NCBI RefSeq assembly: GCF_001718315.1
Contig: NZ_CP013363.1
Location: 1,550,001 to 1,614,000 of the forward strand
Direction: 5' to 3'
Length of the DNA stretch: 64,000 bases
Origin: Burkholderia diffusa
GTDB taxonomy: Bacteria; Pseudomonadota; Gammaproteobacteria; Burkholderiales; Burkholderiaceae
A model generated the notes under the pieces. It saw nothing but the letters and a program-made list of their open reading frames with translations. It did not search any database and was not told where the DNA came from. Both the position numbers and the translations under genes were made by a program. Shown piece by piece: positions 56,741 to 64,000 of this stretch (the stretch's first letter is position 1; each line of letters opens with the position of its first letter).

Positions 56741-58195
56741 TCATCCGATTTCGATCGGCACATACAGCCGCGAGCCGCCGCGTTGCACGAGCAGCGCGAC
56801 GTTGCCGTGCGCGGCGTCGATCTCGGCCATCAGCGCACCGATGTTCGCGACCGGCGTGCCGTTGACCGACAGCACGATGTCGCCGGGCTGCAGGCCCGCA
56901 CGCGCCGCCTGACCGCTCGCCTGTTCGACGACGAGCGCGTGGTTCACGCCAAGCCGCTGCCGTTCCTGCTCGGTCGCGGCGCGCAGCGCGAGCCCGAATC
57001 GCGCCGGCCCTTGCGCGCCGCCAGCCGACACCACCCCGCTGTCGAACGCGCCGACCGTCGCGTTGACGTGCATCGTCCGTCCCGCGCGCCACACGAGCAG
57101 GTCGGCCTGCCGCCCCGCACGCATGCCCGCGATCGTGCCGAGCAGGTCCGCCGATTCGGCGACCGGCTTGCCATCGACCGCAAGCACGACGTCGCCTGCC
57201 CGAAGCCCCGCATGCGCGGCCGGGCCATCGGGTTCGACCATCGTGATCAGCGCGCCGTCGGCGTTCTGGAGACCGAACGAACGCGCGAGCGCCTGGCTCA
57301 CTTCCTGCACGGCCACGCCGAGCCGGCCGCGCGTGACCTTGCCGGTGCGCAGCAGCTGATCCTTCACGTCGAGCGCGATGTCGATCGGAATCGCGAACGC
57401 AAGCCCCTGATAGCCGCCCGTCTTGGAGAAGATCATCGAGTTGATCGCGATCACGCGGCCGTCGAGATCGAACAGCGGCCCGCCCGAGTTGCCGGGATTG
57501 ATCGGCACGTCGGTCTGGATGAACGGAATCGCACGCTCGCCGGGCAACGAACGCGATTTCGCGCTGACGATGCCTTGCGTGACGGTGTTCGCGAACCCGT
57601 ACGGCGAACCGATCGCCATCACCCAGTCCCCGACCTCGGTGCGCGCGGCGTCGCCCGTCGCGACGACCGGGAGGTTGCGCGCGTCGATGCGGATCACCGC
57701 GACGTCGGACACCGGATCGCTGCCGATCACGCGCCCCCTGAACTCGCGCTTGTCGGTGAGCTTCACGTCGACGGCGGCCGCGCCGCCGACCACGTGCCGG
57801 TTCGTCAGGATCACGCCGTCCTCGCTCACGATGAAGCCCGAGCCGAGGCTCACCTCCTCGCGGTTGCCGATCACGCGCCGCGCGAGAAACGGCGCGAGCG
57901 GATGATCGGGGGCAATGCCCGGCGGCAGCTGGATGCCCATCTGCGTGACTTCGCGCGTGACGCTGATGTTGACGACGGCCGGGCCCACACGCCGCACGAG
58001 CGCCGCAAAGTTCGGCAGCGCGACGGTTGCGGCAACGGGACGGTCCGCTGCCGATGCGGCCCGTTCGGCGGCCGATGTCGCGGCCGATGTGGCCGCCATC
58101 GCGGCCGTCGTCGCGATGCACGCGCATGCGATGACCAACGCGCTTATCGTCATTCGCGGCAGCACTGTCCGCCCGATGTTCATGCAGACGTTCAC
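56741..58195 (-). CDS. Do-like (DegP/HtrA) periplasmic serine protease, two PDZ domains
   Basis: A 484-residue secreted protease. It has a signal peptide (MTISALVIACACIATTAAMA) and a trypsin-like domain with His134 (TNRHVVGG), Asp164 (SDVAVIRI) and Ser237 (INPGNSGGPL). PDZ1 lies near 290-370 (GRLGVAVQEVS, GPAAHAGLRAGDVVLAVDG) and PDZ2 near 390-475 (AARAGLQPGDIVLSVNG). The LA loop is short, nearer DegS/DegQ than DegP. The start is GTG 58195 with GAGGAG eight bases upstream. Here it probably processes or controls quality of the cluster's exported product, as an inference. Confidence 0.88.
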   Translation of the reverse strand: MNVCMNIGRTVLPRMTISALVIACACIATTAAMAATSAATSAAERAASAADRPVAATVALPNFAALVRRVGPAVVNISVTREVTQMGIQLPPGIAPDHPLAPFLARRVIGNREEVSLGSGFIVSEDGVILTNRHVVGGAAAVDVKLTDKREFRGRVIGSDPVSDVAVIRIDARNLPVVATGDAARTEVGDWVMAIGSPYGFANTVTQGIVSAKSRSLPGERAIPFIQTDVPINPGNSGGPLFDLDGRVIAINSMIFSKTGGYQGLAFAIPIDIALDVKDQLLRTGKVTRGRLGVAVQEVSQALARSFGLQNADGALITMVEPDGPAAHAGLRAGDVVLAVDGKPVAESADLLGTIAGMRAGRQADLLVWRAGRTMHVNATVGAFDSGVVSAGGAQGPARFGLALRAATEQERQRLGVNHALVVEQASGQAARAGLQPGDIVLSVNGTPVANIGALMAEIDAAHGNVALLVQRGGSRLYVPIEIG

Positions 58196-58232
58196 GTCGT
58201 GGCTCCTCGTCTGTTCCCGATGCCGCGCGCCA

Positions 58233-58601
58233 TCATGGCTTCGGCGGCACCGCGACCGGTGCGTCAGGCCGTTGCGGCGTCACCGAGCGGCCCCAGTTCG
58301 AGCCGAAGCGGTTCCGCTCTGTCGACAAGTTGAACGTGCCGAGACGATTCGACGGCTGCTTCGACAACCGCTCCGAATCCGTCTGGGACGCCGCGCCGGG
58401 TTGCGCATCGGCGGTCGGTTTCAGTTGCTGGCTCAGGCAGTCGTACGACAGCGCGCGCTTGCCGTCGACTTCCGCGTCGACGCACACGGGCTTCGCAGCG
58501 GAACCGGGCTCGGCTGCCGCCGTGCGACCGCCCTGTGCAAGCGCGCCGGCAACCGGCAGCACGCAGGCGATCGTCACCAGCATCTTCAGTCGCATCTTCA
58601 T
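58233..58601 (-). CDS. Small secreted protein of unknown function
   Basis: A 122-residue product with a signal peptide (LKMLVTIACVLPVAGALAQ) and a mature part with two cysteines (KPVCVDAEV, SYDCLSQQL), probably a disulphide. The tail is polar and Pro-rich, with no predicted domain (NRFGSNWGRS, PDAPVAVPPKP). Ribosome site GAGGGGAA. No family is recognised. It lies 37 bases before the protease gene in the same operon. Confidence 0.7.
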   Translation of the reverse strand: MKMRLKMLVTIACVLPVAGALAQGGRTAAAEPGSAAKPVCVDAEVDGKRALSYDCLSQQLKPTADAQPGAASQTDSERLSKQPSNRLGTFNLSTERNRFGSNWGRSVTPQRPDAPVAVPPKP

Positions 58602-58650
58602 CCACGCTTCCCCTCGAACACGGTCTGTTGATCCCCGTGCGTTCGTCCGT

Positions 58651-59496
58651 TCATGCGAGCGCGCCGTGCGCCCTCGGCCGCGCGAGAAAGCGCTCGAACG
58701 CAGCGCGCTCGGCCGCTTCGACCGCAGGCGCGAGCACGTCGGCGCTCCGCGCCCATGCGTCGCGCATCCCGTCGACCGGTTGCCACGCCTGCACCTGCGC
58801 GCCGGTCGGATACGGCGTGATGACCGGTTCCCGATAGTCGACGCGAAAGAGTCGCGGCGCATCGCTGCCCGCCTTCCACAGGTCGCCGACGTCGCGCACG
58901 CTCGCATCGAACCAGAACCGCACCCAGCGCACCGTCGGCGCGAGCACCGCAACCCCGGACGCGACAGCGGCCGGCTCGTCGCCGACGGGTGCATCCGGCA
59001 CGCGCAGGAAGCCGGCCAGCACAAGCAGCACGGCCGCGAGATCGGCGTCGCGCAGCGTCCGGTACGACCAGAGATCCGCGACGTCCATGCACGCGATCAC
59101 CGCGATGAAACGCTCGATCGTCAGCGACGGCCACGCATGTCGCATCAACGCGTAATGACGTGCCCATTGCACGACGAACCCCTCGCGATGACGTGCCGCC
59201 ACCCGCGCGTCGCGCGAGCCGCGGATCGTGAGCTCGTCCGGCTGGTATTGCCGCGTCGTCAGCACGCACTGGGCCGAACAGCGCGCGCTGCGGTGCCGTG
59301 CGTGGCCGCCCGCGCCGGGCAGCGGTTCGAGCGCGCCGAAGCACAGCGGGCAATGCGTCGGCCATTCGCCGGGCCGCCCCGGCCACGGGTTCGCCTTCGG
59401 CAGACGCGGACGATCGGGCGCGGCAGCCGCGCGCCGCCGCCCCGGCTTGCGTGCATCGGGCGCCATGGCGCGCGGCGTCGAATGGACAGGTGCCAT
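58651..59496 (-). CDS. Unknown protein with a putative Cys4 metal site
   Basis: A 281-residue protein, apparently cytoplasmic. A basic, Pro-rich lead precedes a putative zinc site with CPLCFG (near 49-52) and RCSAQC (near 72-77). An alpha-helical region follows (ALMRHAWPSLTIERFIAVIACMDVADLW, LRDADLAAVLLVLAGFL), then a part rich in aromatics (VRWVRFWFDASVRDVGDLWKAG). I do not recognise a family. It starts six bases after the parvulin gene, so it belongs to the same transcript. Confidence 0.7.
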   Translation of the reverse strand: MAPVHSTPRAMAPDARKPGRRRAAAAPDRPRLPKANPWPGRPGEWPTHCPLCFGALEPLPGAGGHARHRSARCSAQCVLTTRQYQPDELTIRGSRDARVAARHREGFVVQWARHYALMRHAWPSLTIERFIAVIACMDVADLWSYRTLRDADLAAVLLVLAGFLRVPDAPVGDEPAAVASGVAVLAPTVRWVRFWFDASVRDVGDLWKAGSDAPRLFRVDYREPVITPYPTGAQVQAWQPVDGMRDAWARSADVLAPAVEAAERAAFERFLARPRAHGALA

Positions 59497-59502
59497 GGGC
59501 GC

Positions 59503-60393
59503 CTACCGCGCAGCCGCGAGCGCTTTCTTCAGCGCGTCTTCGTTGATCGGCGCATTCGCGGCGAGCTTCGCGAGATACGCCCGTGCGTTCTGTTGCGTGC
59601 GCTGCGCGCGCAGCATCGTGCGCACCTGTTCCTTCACGTCGGCGAGCGGGCGCGGCGCGGCCGCGCGCACCTCGAGCAGCTTCACGACATGGAAACCCGA
59701 CGGGGTGCGGACAGGCGCCGACACCTGGCCCGGTTTCAGCGCATCGGCCGCCTGCCGCACGGCCGGCAGCATCACCGAATCCGGCACGAAGCCGAGATCG
59801 CCGCCGTTCGCCGCACTCGTCTTGTCCTGCGAATTCGCCTTCGCGAGCGCCGCGAAATCGCCGGTGCGTGCGCGGTTCGCGAGATCGGTCGCCTGCTTGC
59901 GTGCGGCATCGAGCGTCGCGGCATCGGCATCGGGCGGCACGGCAATGTAGATCTGCGCGACGTGCAGCGCGCGCGGTGCGGTGAATGCGGCACGATTGCG
60001 CTCGTAAGCCGACTGAATCTCGGCGTCCGACGGATAGTCGGCCGGCGGTGCGCTCACCGACGCGAGATAGCTGCGCGCGACGATGTCGCGCCGCGCCTGC
60101 TCGATCGCCGTCTGCACCTGCGCGTCTTTCTCCCAGCCCTTCGATTTCGCCTCGGCGAGCACCGCCTTCTGCGCGAGCGTCGAGCGCACGATCTGGTCCA
60201 GCGCCGCCGGATCGGCGGCGAGCCGCTCCCGCCCTTCGGGGCTCACCGCCTTCAGCAGGCTCGCGATATCGGACTGCGTGACCGACGCCTGCGCGGCGTT
60301 TGCAATCACGTCGTCCTGCGCGTGCGCGGCGAGCGGCGCGGCCAGCATCAGACCGCCGACCATCAGCGCCAGCGTCTTCATCTTCGTCATCAT
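59503..60393 (-). CDS. Periplasmic parvulin-type peptidyl-prolyl isomerase
   Basis: A 296-residue SurA/PpiC-like chaperone. It has a signal peptide (LALMVGGLMLAAPLAAHAQ), an N-terminal helical chaperone domain, and a parvulin domain (LHVAQIYIAVP, DFAALAKANSQDKTSAANGGDLGFV, PGQVSAPVRTPSGFHVVKLLE) near 135-240. In the cluster it would fold an outer-membrane or surface protein in transit, possibly the porin encoded upstream or a client beyond the window. Confidence 0.9.
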   Translation of the reverse strand: MMTKMKTLALMVGGLMLAAPLAAHAQDDVIANAAQASVTQSDIASLLKAVSPEGRERLAADPAALDQIVRSTLAQKAVLAEAKSKGWEKDAQVQTAIEQARRDIVARSYLASVSAPPADYPSDAEIQSAYERNRAAFTAPRALHVAQIYIAVPPDADAATLDAARKQATDLANRARTGDFAALAKANSQDKTSAANGGDLGFVPDSVMLPAVRQAADALKPGQVSAPVRTPSGFHVVKLLEVRAAAPRPLADVKEQVRTMLRAQRTQQNARAYLAKLAANAPINEDALKKALAAAR

Positions 60394-60478
60394 GGTTCGA
60401 CTGCCCTCTCGATTGCGTTGAATCGCGCACGCCGCAGCTCGCGCGACCTACGCGTCGTTACGTTCGTCGCCGCATCTG

Positions 60479-60919
60479 CTAGCGCAGGCTCGACAGCGCC
60501 ATGCGCAGCACGATCGGCTGGGTCATCCCGTGCGGCGGTGCCGTGCCGACCGCGCAGCCGACGAGCGCGTCGCGCAGCGCCGCATCGACCGCAGGATCGC
60601 CGGCTGGCGCGCTGTCCACGCGCATCACGTGACCGCGCCGGTCGAGCCACGCGCGCACCGGCAGCATCAGCCGGTCGTCACCGGTATCCGCCAGCCGGTC
60701 GGCCCAGCGCACGACGTCCGCGCGCAACCGGCATGCGGCCGCGTCGTCGCCGTCGATCGCAGCCTGCAACCGCCGCGCGACACCGTCCGCATACGCGAGC
60801 CATGCGGCCGGCGCGTCGGCGGCGGCCGTCGTGCGCGCGGCGGGTTGCGCGCGCTCCCGCAGCAGCGCGCGCAGCGCGGCGCCGATCCAATGGCCGGCGC
60901 GCCGGCTCGCTGCGATCAT
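60479..60919 (-). CDS. Protein with TonB-type C-terminal domain (paralogue B)
   Basis: A 146-residue protein with a helical segment (AWLAYADGVARRLQAAIDGDDAAACRLRADVV) and a TonB-like C-terminal fold (LPVRAWLDRRGHVMRVDSAPAGDPAVDAALRDALV, MTQPIVLRMALSSLR). It matches the plan of paralogue A at 56167-56649 but has no clear signal peptide (it begins MIAASRRAGHWIGAALRALLRE). The ATG overlaps the YbjN-gene stop (ATGA). Confidence 0.65.
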   Translation of the reverse strand: MIAASRRAGHWIGAALRALLRERAQPAARTTAAADAPAAWLAYADGVARRLQAAIDGDDAAACRLRADVVRWADRLADTGDDRLMLPVRAWLDRRGHVMRVDSAPAGDPAVDAALRDALVGCAVGTAPPHGMTQPIVLRMALSSLR

Positions 60920-61494
60920 GACTGCGCCGCGACCTCGGGCGGTGCCGCGACCGCGGCCGGTACAGCCGTGTCGCCGCCCGTCGTCTCGCGGGCCGCCGCT
61001 TCCTGCTCGGCCATCGCCGGACGGTTGCGCAGGTGCAGCAGGAATTCCTGGATCAACCGGTCCCACAGCTCGACCGTCGAGCGCAGGTGGCGCTCCGACA
61101 CGCCGCCCGCGACCACCACGTCCATCTCCAGCGCGAGAAACGCGCCGTGGCTCGCGAGGCGCGCGAAGCGCTTGGTGCGGTTCCAGTTCGCGACGAGTTC
61201 CGCCGGCAAGTCGCCCTGCACCTGCAGCACGCATGACAGCGTGTAGTCGATGTACGGGATCGCCGCGGCATCGGCGCCCTGCGGCGCGAGCGCGACGGCC
61301 GGATTGCCGAAGCGCACCGCAAAGCCGACACCCTGGCTCGCGCTCATCAACTGCATCGCGCCGTTCTGTTCGGCGATGGTCACGCGGTAGCCCGCGCGGC
61401 GCAGGATGTCGGCGAGGTGTTCCGCGCTGATCGCCTCGATCGGCGCATCATGTGCGGCGCGCGCGTCGGCGGTATTCGATTGCGTGTCTTGCAT
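60916..61494 (-). CDS. YbjN-domain protein
   Basis: A 192-residue protein with the YbjN fold (EHLADILRRAGYRVTIAEQNG, IDYTLSCVLQVQGDLPAELVANWNRTKRFARLA, FLALEMDVVVAGGVSERHLRSTVELWDRLIQEF). YbjN-like proteins resemble type III secretion chaperones and are linked to stress or regulation. I chose ATG 61494 after GGGAAGA. A GTG overlapping the upstream stop is an alternative. Its chaperone role in this cluster is a guess from fold similarity. Confidence 0.8.
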   Translation of the reverse strand: MQDTQSNTADARAAHDAPIEAISAEHLADILRRAGYRVTIAEQNGAMQLMSASQGVGFAVRFGNPAVALAPQGADAAAIPYIDYTLSCVLQVQGDLPAELVANWNRTKRFARLASHGAFLALEMDVVVAGGVSERHLRSTVELWDRLIQEFLLHLRNRPAMAEQEAAARETTGGDTAVPAAVAAPPEVAAQS

Positions 61495-61550
61495 GTCTGT
61501 CTTCCCGGTGTTCAACGAATCGATCGGTTCAAGGCCTTGCTGCGGCCAGG

Positions 61551-62231
61551 TCACTGCGCACTGACGGATGCGGCCGATGCGGCGGCCGCCGATGCGGGCG
61601 TCGCGGCCGGCACGCGTGCGGCCGGATCGTACTTGCCCGCATACAGCGCATCGCCGTAGCGTTGCGCGATATCGTCGTACTTCACGCGCGCCGACTGCGC
61701 GAACGGCTGCCGCGACGCGAAGAACGTGCCGATCCCGACATGCTCGTATGCGTCGAGGATCTCGTGGCCGACGCGATACAGCTCCGCATTGTGTGCCTGG
61801 CAGGTTTTCAGTTGCGTGTCACGCGCGGCGATGTCCTTCTGCGCCTGTGCATGCTGCGCATCGCGCGCATGCGACACGGCAAGCAGGTCCTCGTACGACG
61901 CCTTGTATTTCGCCAGCGCGCGCGCATCCTGCTCGCGGCCCGCCCGCTCCGCCGCGAGCGCGCGTTTCGCGGCCGCTCCGGCGCCGGAATCGCCGCGCGC
62001 CGACGCGAGCTGCGCCTGCGCCGTCTTGAGCTGTGCGAGCGCGTCGTCGCGCTGCTTCTCCGCGGTGGTCTTGTCGGCCTGCAATTGCGCCTGGTTGTCC
62101 TGCAGCTGGCGCAGCTCCTGCACGGTCGAGCGCAACTGGCTGCGCAACTTTTCCTCGATGCTCTGCGCGTGCGCGCCGCCGGCCGCGAGCAGCAGCGCAG
62201 CCGCGAGCATCGTGCGATAGGTCGTGTTCAT
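61551..62231 (-). CDS. Periplasmic coiled-coil protein
   Basis: A 226-residue exported protein. The signal peptide (MLAAALLLAAGGAHAQ) is followed by a long heptad-rich coil (SIEEKLRSQLRSTVQELRQLQDNQAQLQADKTTAEK..., up to about residue 145) and a short C-terminal domain (HEILDAYEHVGIGTFFASRQPFAQSARVKYDDIAQRYGDAL) with an Ala-rich tail. It resembles periplasmic adaptor or stalk proteins. No family is recognised. It lies 12 bases after the porin gene. Confidence 0.75.
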   Translation of the reverse strand: MNTTYRTMLAAALLLAAGGAHAQSIEEKLRSQLRSTVQELRQLQDNQAQLQADKTTAEKQRDDALAQLKTAQAQLASARGDSGAGAAAKRALAAERAGREQDARALAKYKASYEDLLAVSHARDAQHAQAQKDIAARDTQLKTCQAHNAELYRVGHEILDAYEHVGIGTFFASRQPFAQSARVKYDDIAQRYGDALYAGKYDPAARVPAATPASAAAASAASVSAQ

Positions 62232-62243
62232 CCGCGGCTCCGG

Positions 62244-64000
62244 TCAGAAGCGAGCGTTGAGCTCGAGCTGCAGCACGTCGATCGAAACCGGCGGCCCGTA
62301 CACTTCCTTCGAGCTCAGGTAGCGGGCCGATACCCACGTGTCGCGCGCGACCGCATACGCGGCGCCGATCACGTAGCCGCGCGCGTTGGTGCCGCCGAGG
62401 TGGAAGTCCGGATCGTTGAACGCGTCGAGCACGGCGTCCGGCTGCAGGTACTTGTAGGCGATCGAGAAATTCCACTGGCCCTTCTCGCGCGGCTCCGGCT
62501 CGCCGATCGTCGCCTTCGCGAGGAAGCCGTTCGGACCGCTGCGGTAATCGGCGCGCGTCGCATTCACCGACGTCGATTCGTAATTGTTGACCGGCAGCGA
62601 CGCGGCCGCGAACGCCTTGTTGTCGTTGTACGCAAGGTTGCGCACGTATTCGCCGTCCAGACGCAGCTTGATGCGATCGGCGACGATGGTGTCCCACTGC
62701 GCCTTCAGGTCGAGCAGCCGGTAGTTGTACGCGAGGCCGAACAGTTGCGGCTGCGGCGTCATCCCCGGGGCGAGATTCGGGTTCTGCACGATGTTGCGCA
62801 GCGCGATCAGCGTGTTGCCGCCCTGCATGAACGCCGGCGCCTCGTTGTCCGTGCTGCAGCTGGTCGCGCCGAGGTACAGCGCGCACGGCGACGACAGCGT
62901 GCCGCGCATGTTCTGGAAGTCGTAATACGCGACCGCGCCGCGCAGCCGGTTCTTCGCGTCGATCTTCCAGTCGGCGCCGAACTGCGCGCCGAACATCCAT
63001 TTCGTGTCGCTGCCGGCCTTGTCGGTGCTGTTGGACGGGAAGTTCTCGCTCGTGTACTGGATCGGAAACACGCCGAGCGTGCCGAACAGCGTGACGTCCG
63101 GATTCCACGGCAGCGCGTGACGCAGGTTCGCGGCCAGGCCGTCCATCATCAGGTCGTCGGAAAACACCAGGTCCGATTTGAAGAACGGGTTGTCGAAGCG
63201 GCCTGCCGTCAGGTTCAGCCACGGCGTCGCCCGATACGCGAAGAACGCCTTGTTCAGCCAGATGTTCTTCTTGCCCCAGCCGCCACCGGCCGTACCCGTG
63301 GTGGAAACCGGGCCATTGTCGTTGCCGCTCGCGAGCTGGAGACCGGCGATCATGTCGTCCGACAGCGTCGCCGTCACGCCGAGCCGCGCGCGATAGCGCA
63401 GCAGGTTGTTGCGGTTCTGCGTGGTGTTCTGCGTCGGCAGCTGCGTCGTGTTGGTGTTCGGATTGATGTCGAATCCGCCGCCCTGGTTGATCGCCGCGAA
63501 GTTCGTCACGTTGTTCGCGTTGCGGCTGCCATAGAAGTGGTATTCGTCGCGCACGCGCATGTCGCCGTCGAGCTTGATGCGCGACACCCAGTCGGGGAAC
63601 GTGTTCGGCTGCGCCCAGTTCTCGGCCTTCGCCTGCGCGATCACCTCCTGCTTCACCTGGTCGCGAATCTGGTCGCGCACGAGCTGCGGCACGTACGGCA
63701 CCGCGACGTCGCCCGGCTGCGTCGGCGGATTGACCACGCCCGCGCCGGCCACGACCGCCGCGCCCGAGCCGCGCGCGGCGCGCGCCTGCACGGCTTCGGT
63801 GCGCGCCTCGCTGATCAGCTCGTTCGCGTTCTGCTGCGTGAGCACGCCACGCTTGACGAGCAGGTTGATCAGGTTGATCACCACGCTCTCCGTCGGCGCG
63901 GCCTTGCCCGACGCGGCCTGCGCCTCGAGCGACTGGGCGTGCGCGGCGGACGCGCACGCGAGCCCGAGCGTCAGCACCGCCGCGCCGACGCGCGACAGGC
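62244..64000 (-). CDS. Putative outer-membrane porin with N-terminal helical segment (5' end outside window)
   Basis: At least 577 residues. The frame remains open to the window edge with LSRVGAAVLTLGLACASAAHA as the signal peptide, so the true start is just outside. The mature N-terminus has a helical segment (VVINLINLLVKRGVLTQQNANELISEARTEAVQARAA) followed by a large beta-barrel domain (WVSRIKLDGDMRVRDEYHFYG, LRYRARLGVTATLSDDM, LQLELNARF), ending in Phe. It fits the putative-porin family (Porin_6-like). It is the first visible gene of the leftward envelope cluster. Confidence 0.85.
   Translation of the reverse strand, partial: LSRVGAAVLTLGLACASAAHAQSLEAQAASGKAAPTESVVINLINLLVKRGVLTQQNANELISEARTEAVQARAARGSGAAVVAGAGVVNPPTQPGDVAVPYVPQLVRDQIRDQVKQEVIAQAKAENWAQPNTFPDWVSRIKLDGDMRVRDEYHFYGSRNANNVTNFAAINQGGGFDINPNTNTTQLPTQNTTQNRNNLLRYRARLGVTATLSDDMIAGLQLASGNDNGPVSTTGTAGGGWGKKNIWLNKAFFAYRATPWLNLTAGRFDNPFFKSDLVFSDDLMMDGLAANLRHALPWNPDVTLFGTLGVFPIQYTSENFPSNSTDKAGSDTKWMFGAQFGADWKIDAKNRLRGAVAYYDFQNMRGTLSSPCALYLGATSCSTDNEAPAFMQGGNTLIALRNIVQNPNLAPGMTPQPQLFGLAYNYRLLDLKAQWDTIVADRIKLRLDGEYVRNLAYNDNKAFAAASLPVNNYESTSVNATRADYRSGPNGFLAKATIGEPEPREKGQWNFSIAYKYLQPDAVLDAFNDPDFHLGGTNARGYVIGAAYAVARDTWVSARYLSSKEVYGPPVSIDVLQLELNARF

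Noticed and set aside
58330-60921. Plus-strand open frame of 863 codons over the envelope cluster
   Set aside because: It lies opposite several signal-peptide-bearing genes and is Arg/His/Ala-rich shadow sequence.

Overview
The window is GC-rich, tightly packed DNA that looks like a Burkholderia (probably Burkholderia cepacia complex) replicon carrying accessory and catabolic functions. That assignment rests on codon bias, a DUF3079 protein, an OmpC-type porin, AAHS-type transport and the TagK/TagJ style of type VI secretion locus; it was not tested by a search.

Layout. 1-6.7 kb holds mixed housekeeping and stress genes: a DUF2501 protein cut by the window edge, an amidase, a universal stress protein, a 36-aa membrane peptide, an Nramp-related transporter and a DUF2252 protein. 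6.8-10.4 kb is a leftward nitrosative-stress unit: hybrid-cluster protein, its Fe-S/flavin reductase and a PD1-like (PPC) protein, behind a promoter with FNR-like and NsrR-like boxes. 10.6-24.1 kb is a single leftward run of 14 genes for oxidation of an unidentified aromatic compound. It encodes a Rieske ferredoxin, a Rieske oxygenase, a ferredoxin reductase, two SDRs, an extradiol dioxygenase, an alpha/beta hydrolase, a cupin, an aldehyde dehydrogenase, an aspartate-dehydrogenase-like enzyme, a ThDP enzyme, an MFS transporter and an IclR regulator. A divergent porin and a second, very similar IclR regulator complete the regulon. Two copies of the same 18-bp palindrome (TGTTCC-N6-GGAACA) lie just downstream of the two facing promoters.

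26.9-55.9 kb is a type VI secretion system with all 13 core genes. The left arm (leftward) is clpV, tssB, tssC, hcp, tssJ, tssK, vgrG, an effector/immunity island, a DUF4123 adaptor, PAAR, tssL, tssM and a second tssL. The right arm (rightward) is tagK, tagJ, tssE, tssF, tssG and tssA. The island encodes a DUF2235/Tle1 lipase with three tandem immunity-like lipoproteins, separated by stubs of the effector 5' end. tssF is interrupted by a one-base deletion in a C run, the adaptor gene has a G9 tract and tssM an A9 tract.

56.2-64 kb is a leftward cluster that I cannot match to a described system: a porin with a helical N-terminus, a periplasmic coiled-coil protein, a YbjN protein, two paralogous TonB-C-terminal-domain proteins, a parvulin chaperone, a putative Cys4 protein, a small secreted protein and a two-PDZ Do-like protease. 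It reads as an envelope or surface-export module, and is my best candidate for an undescribed system together with the catabolic operon.
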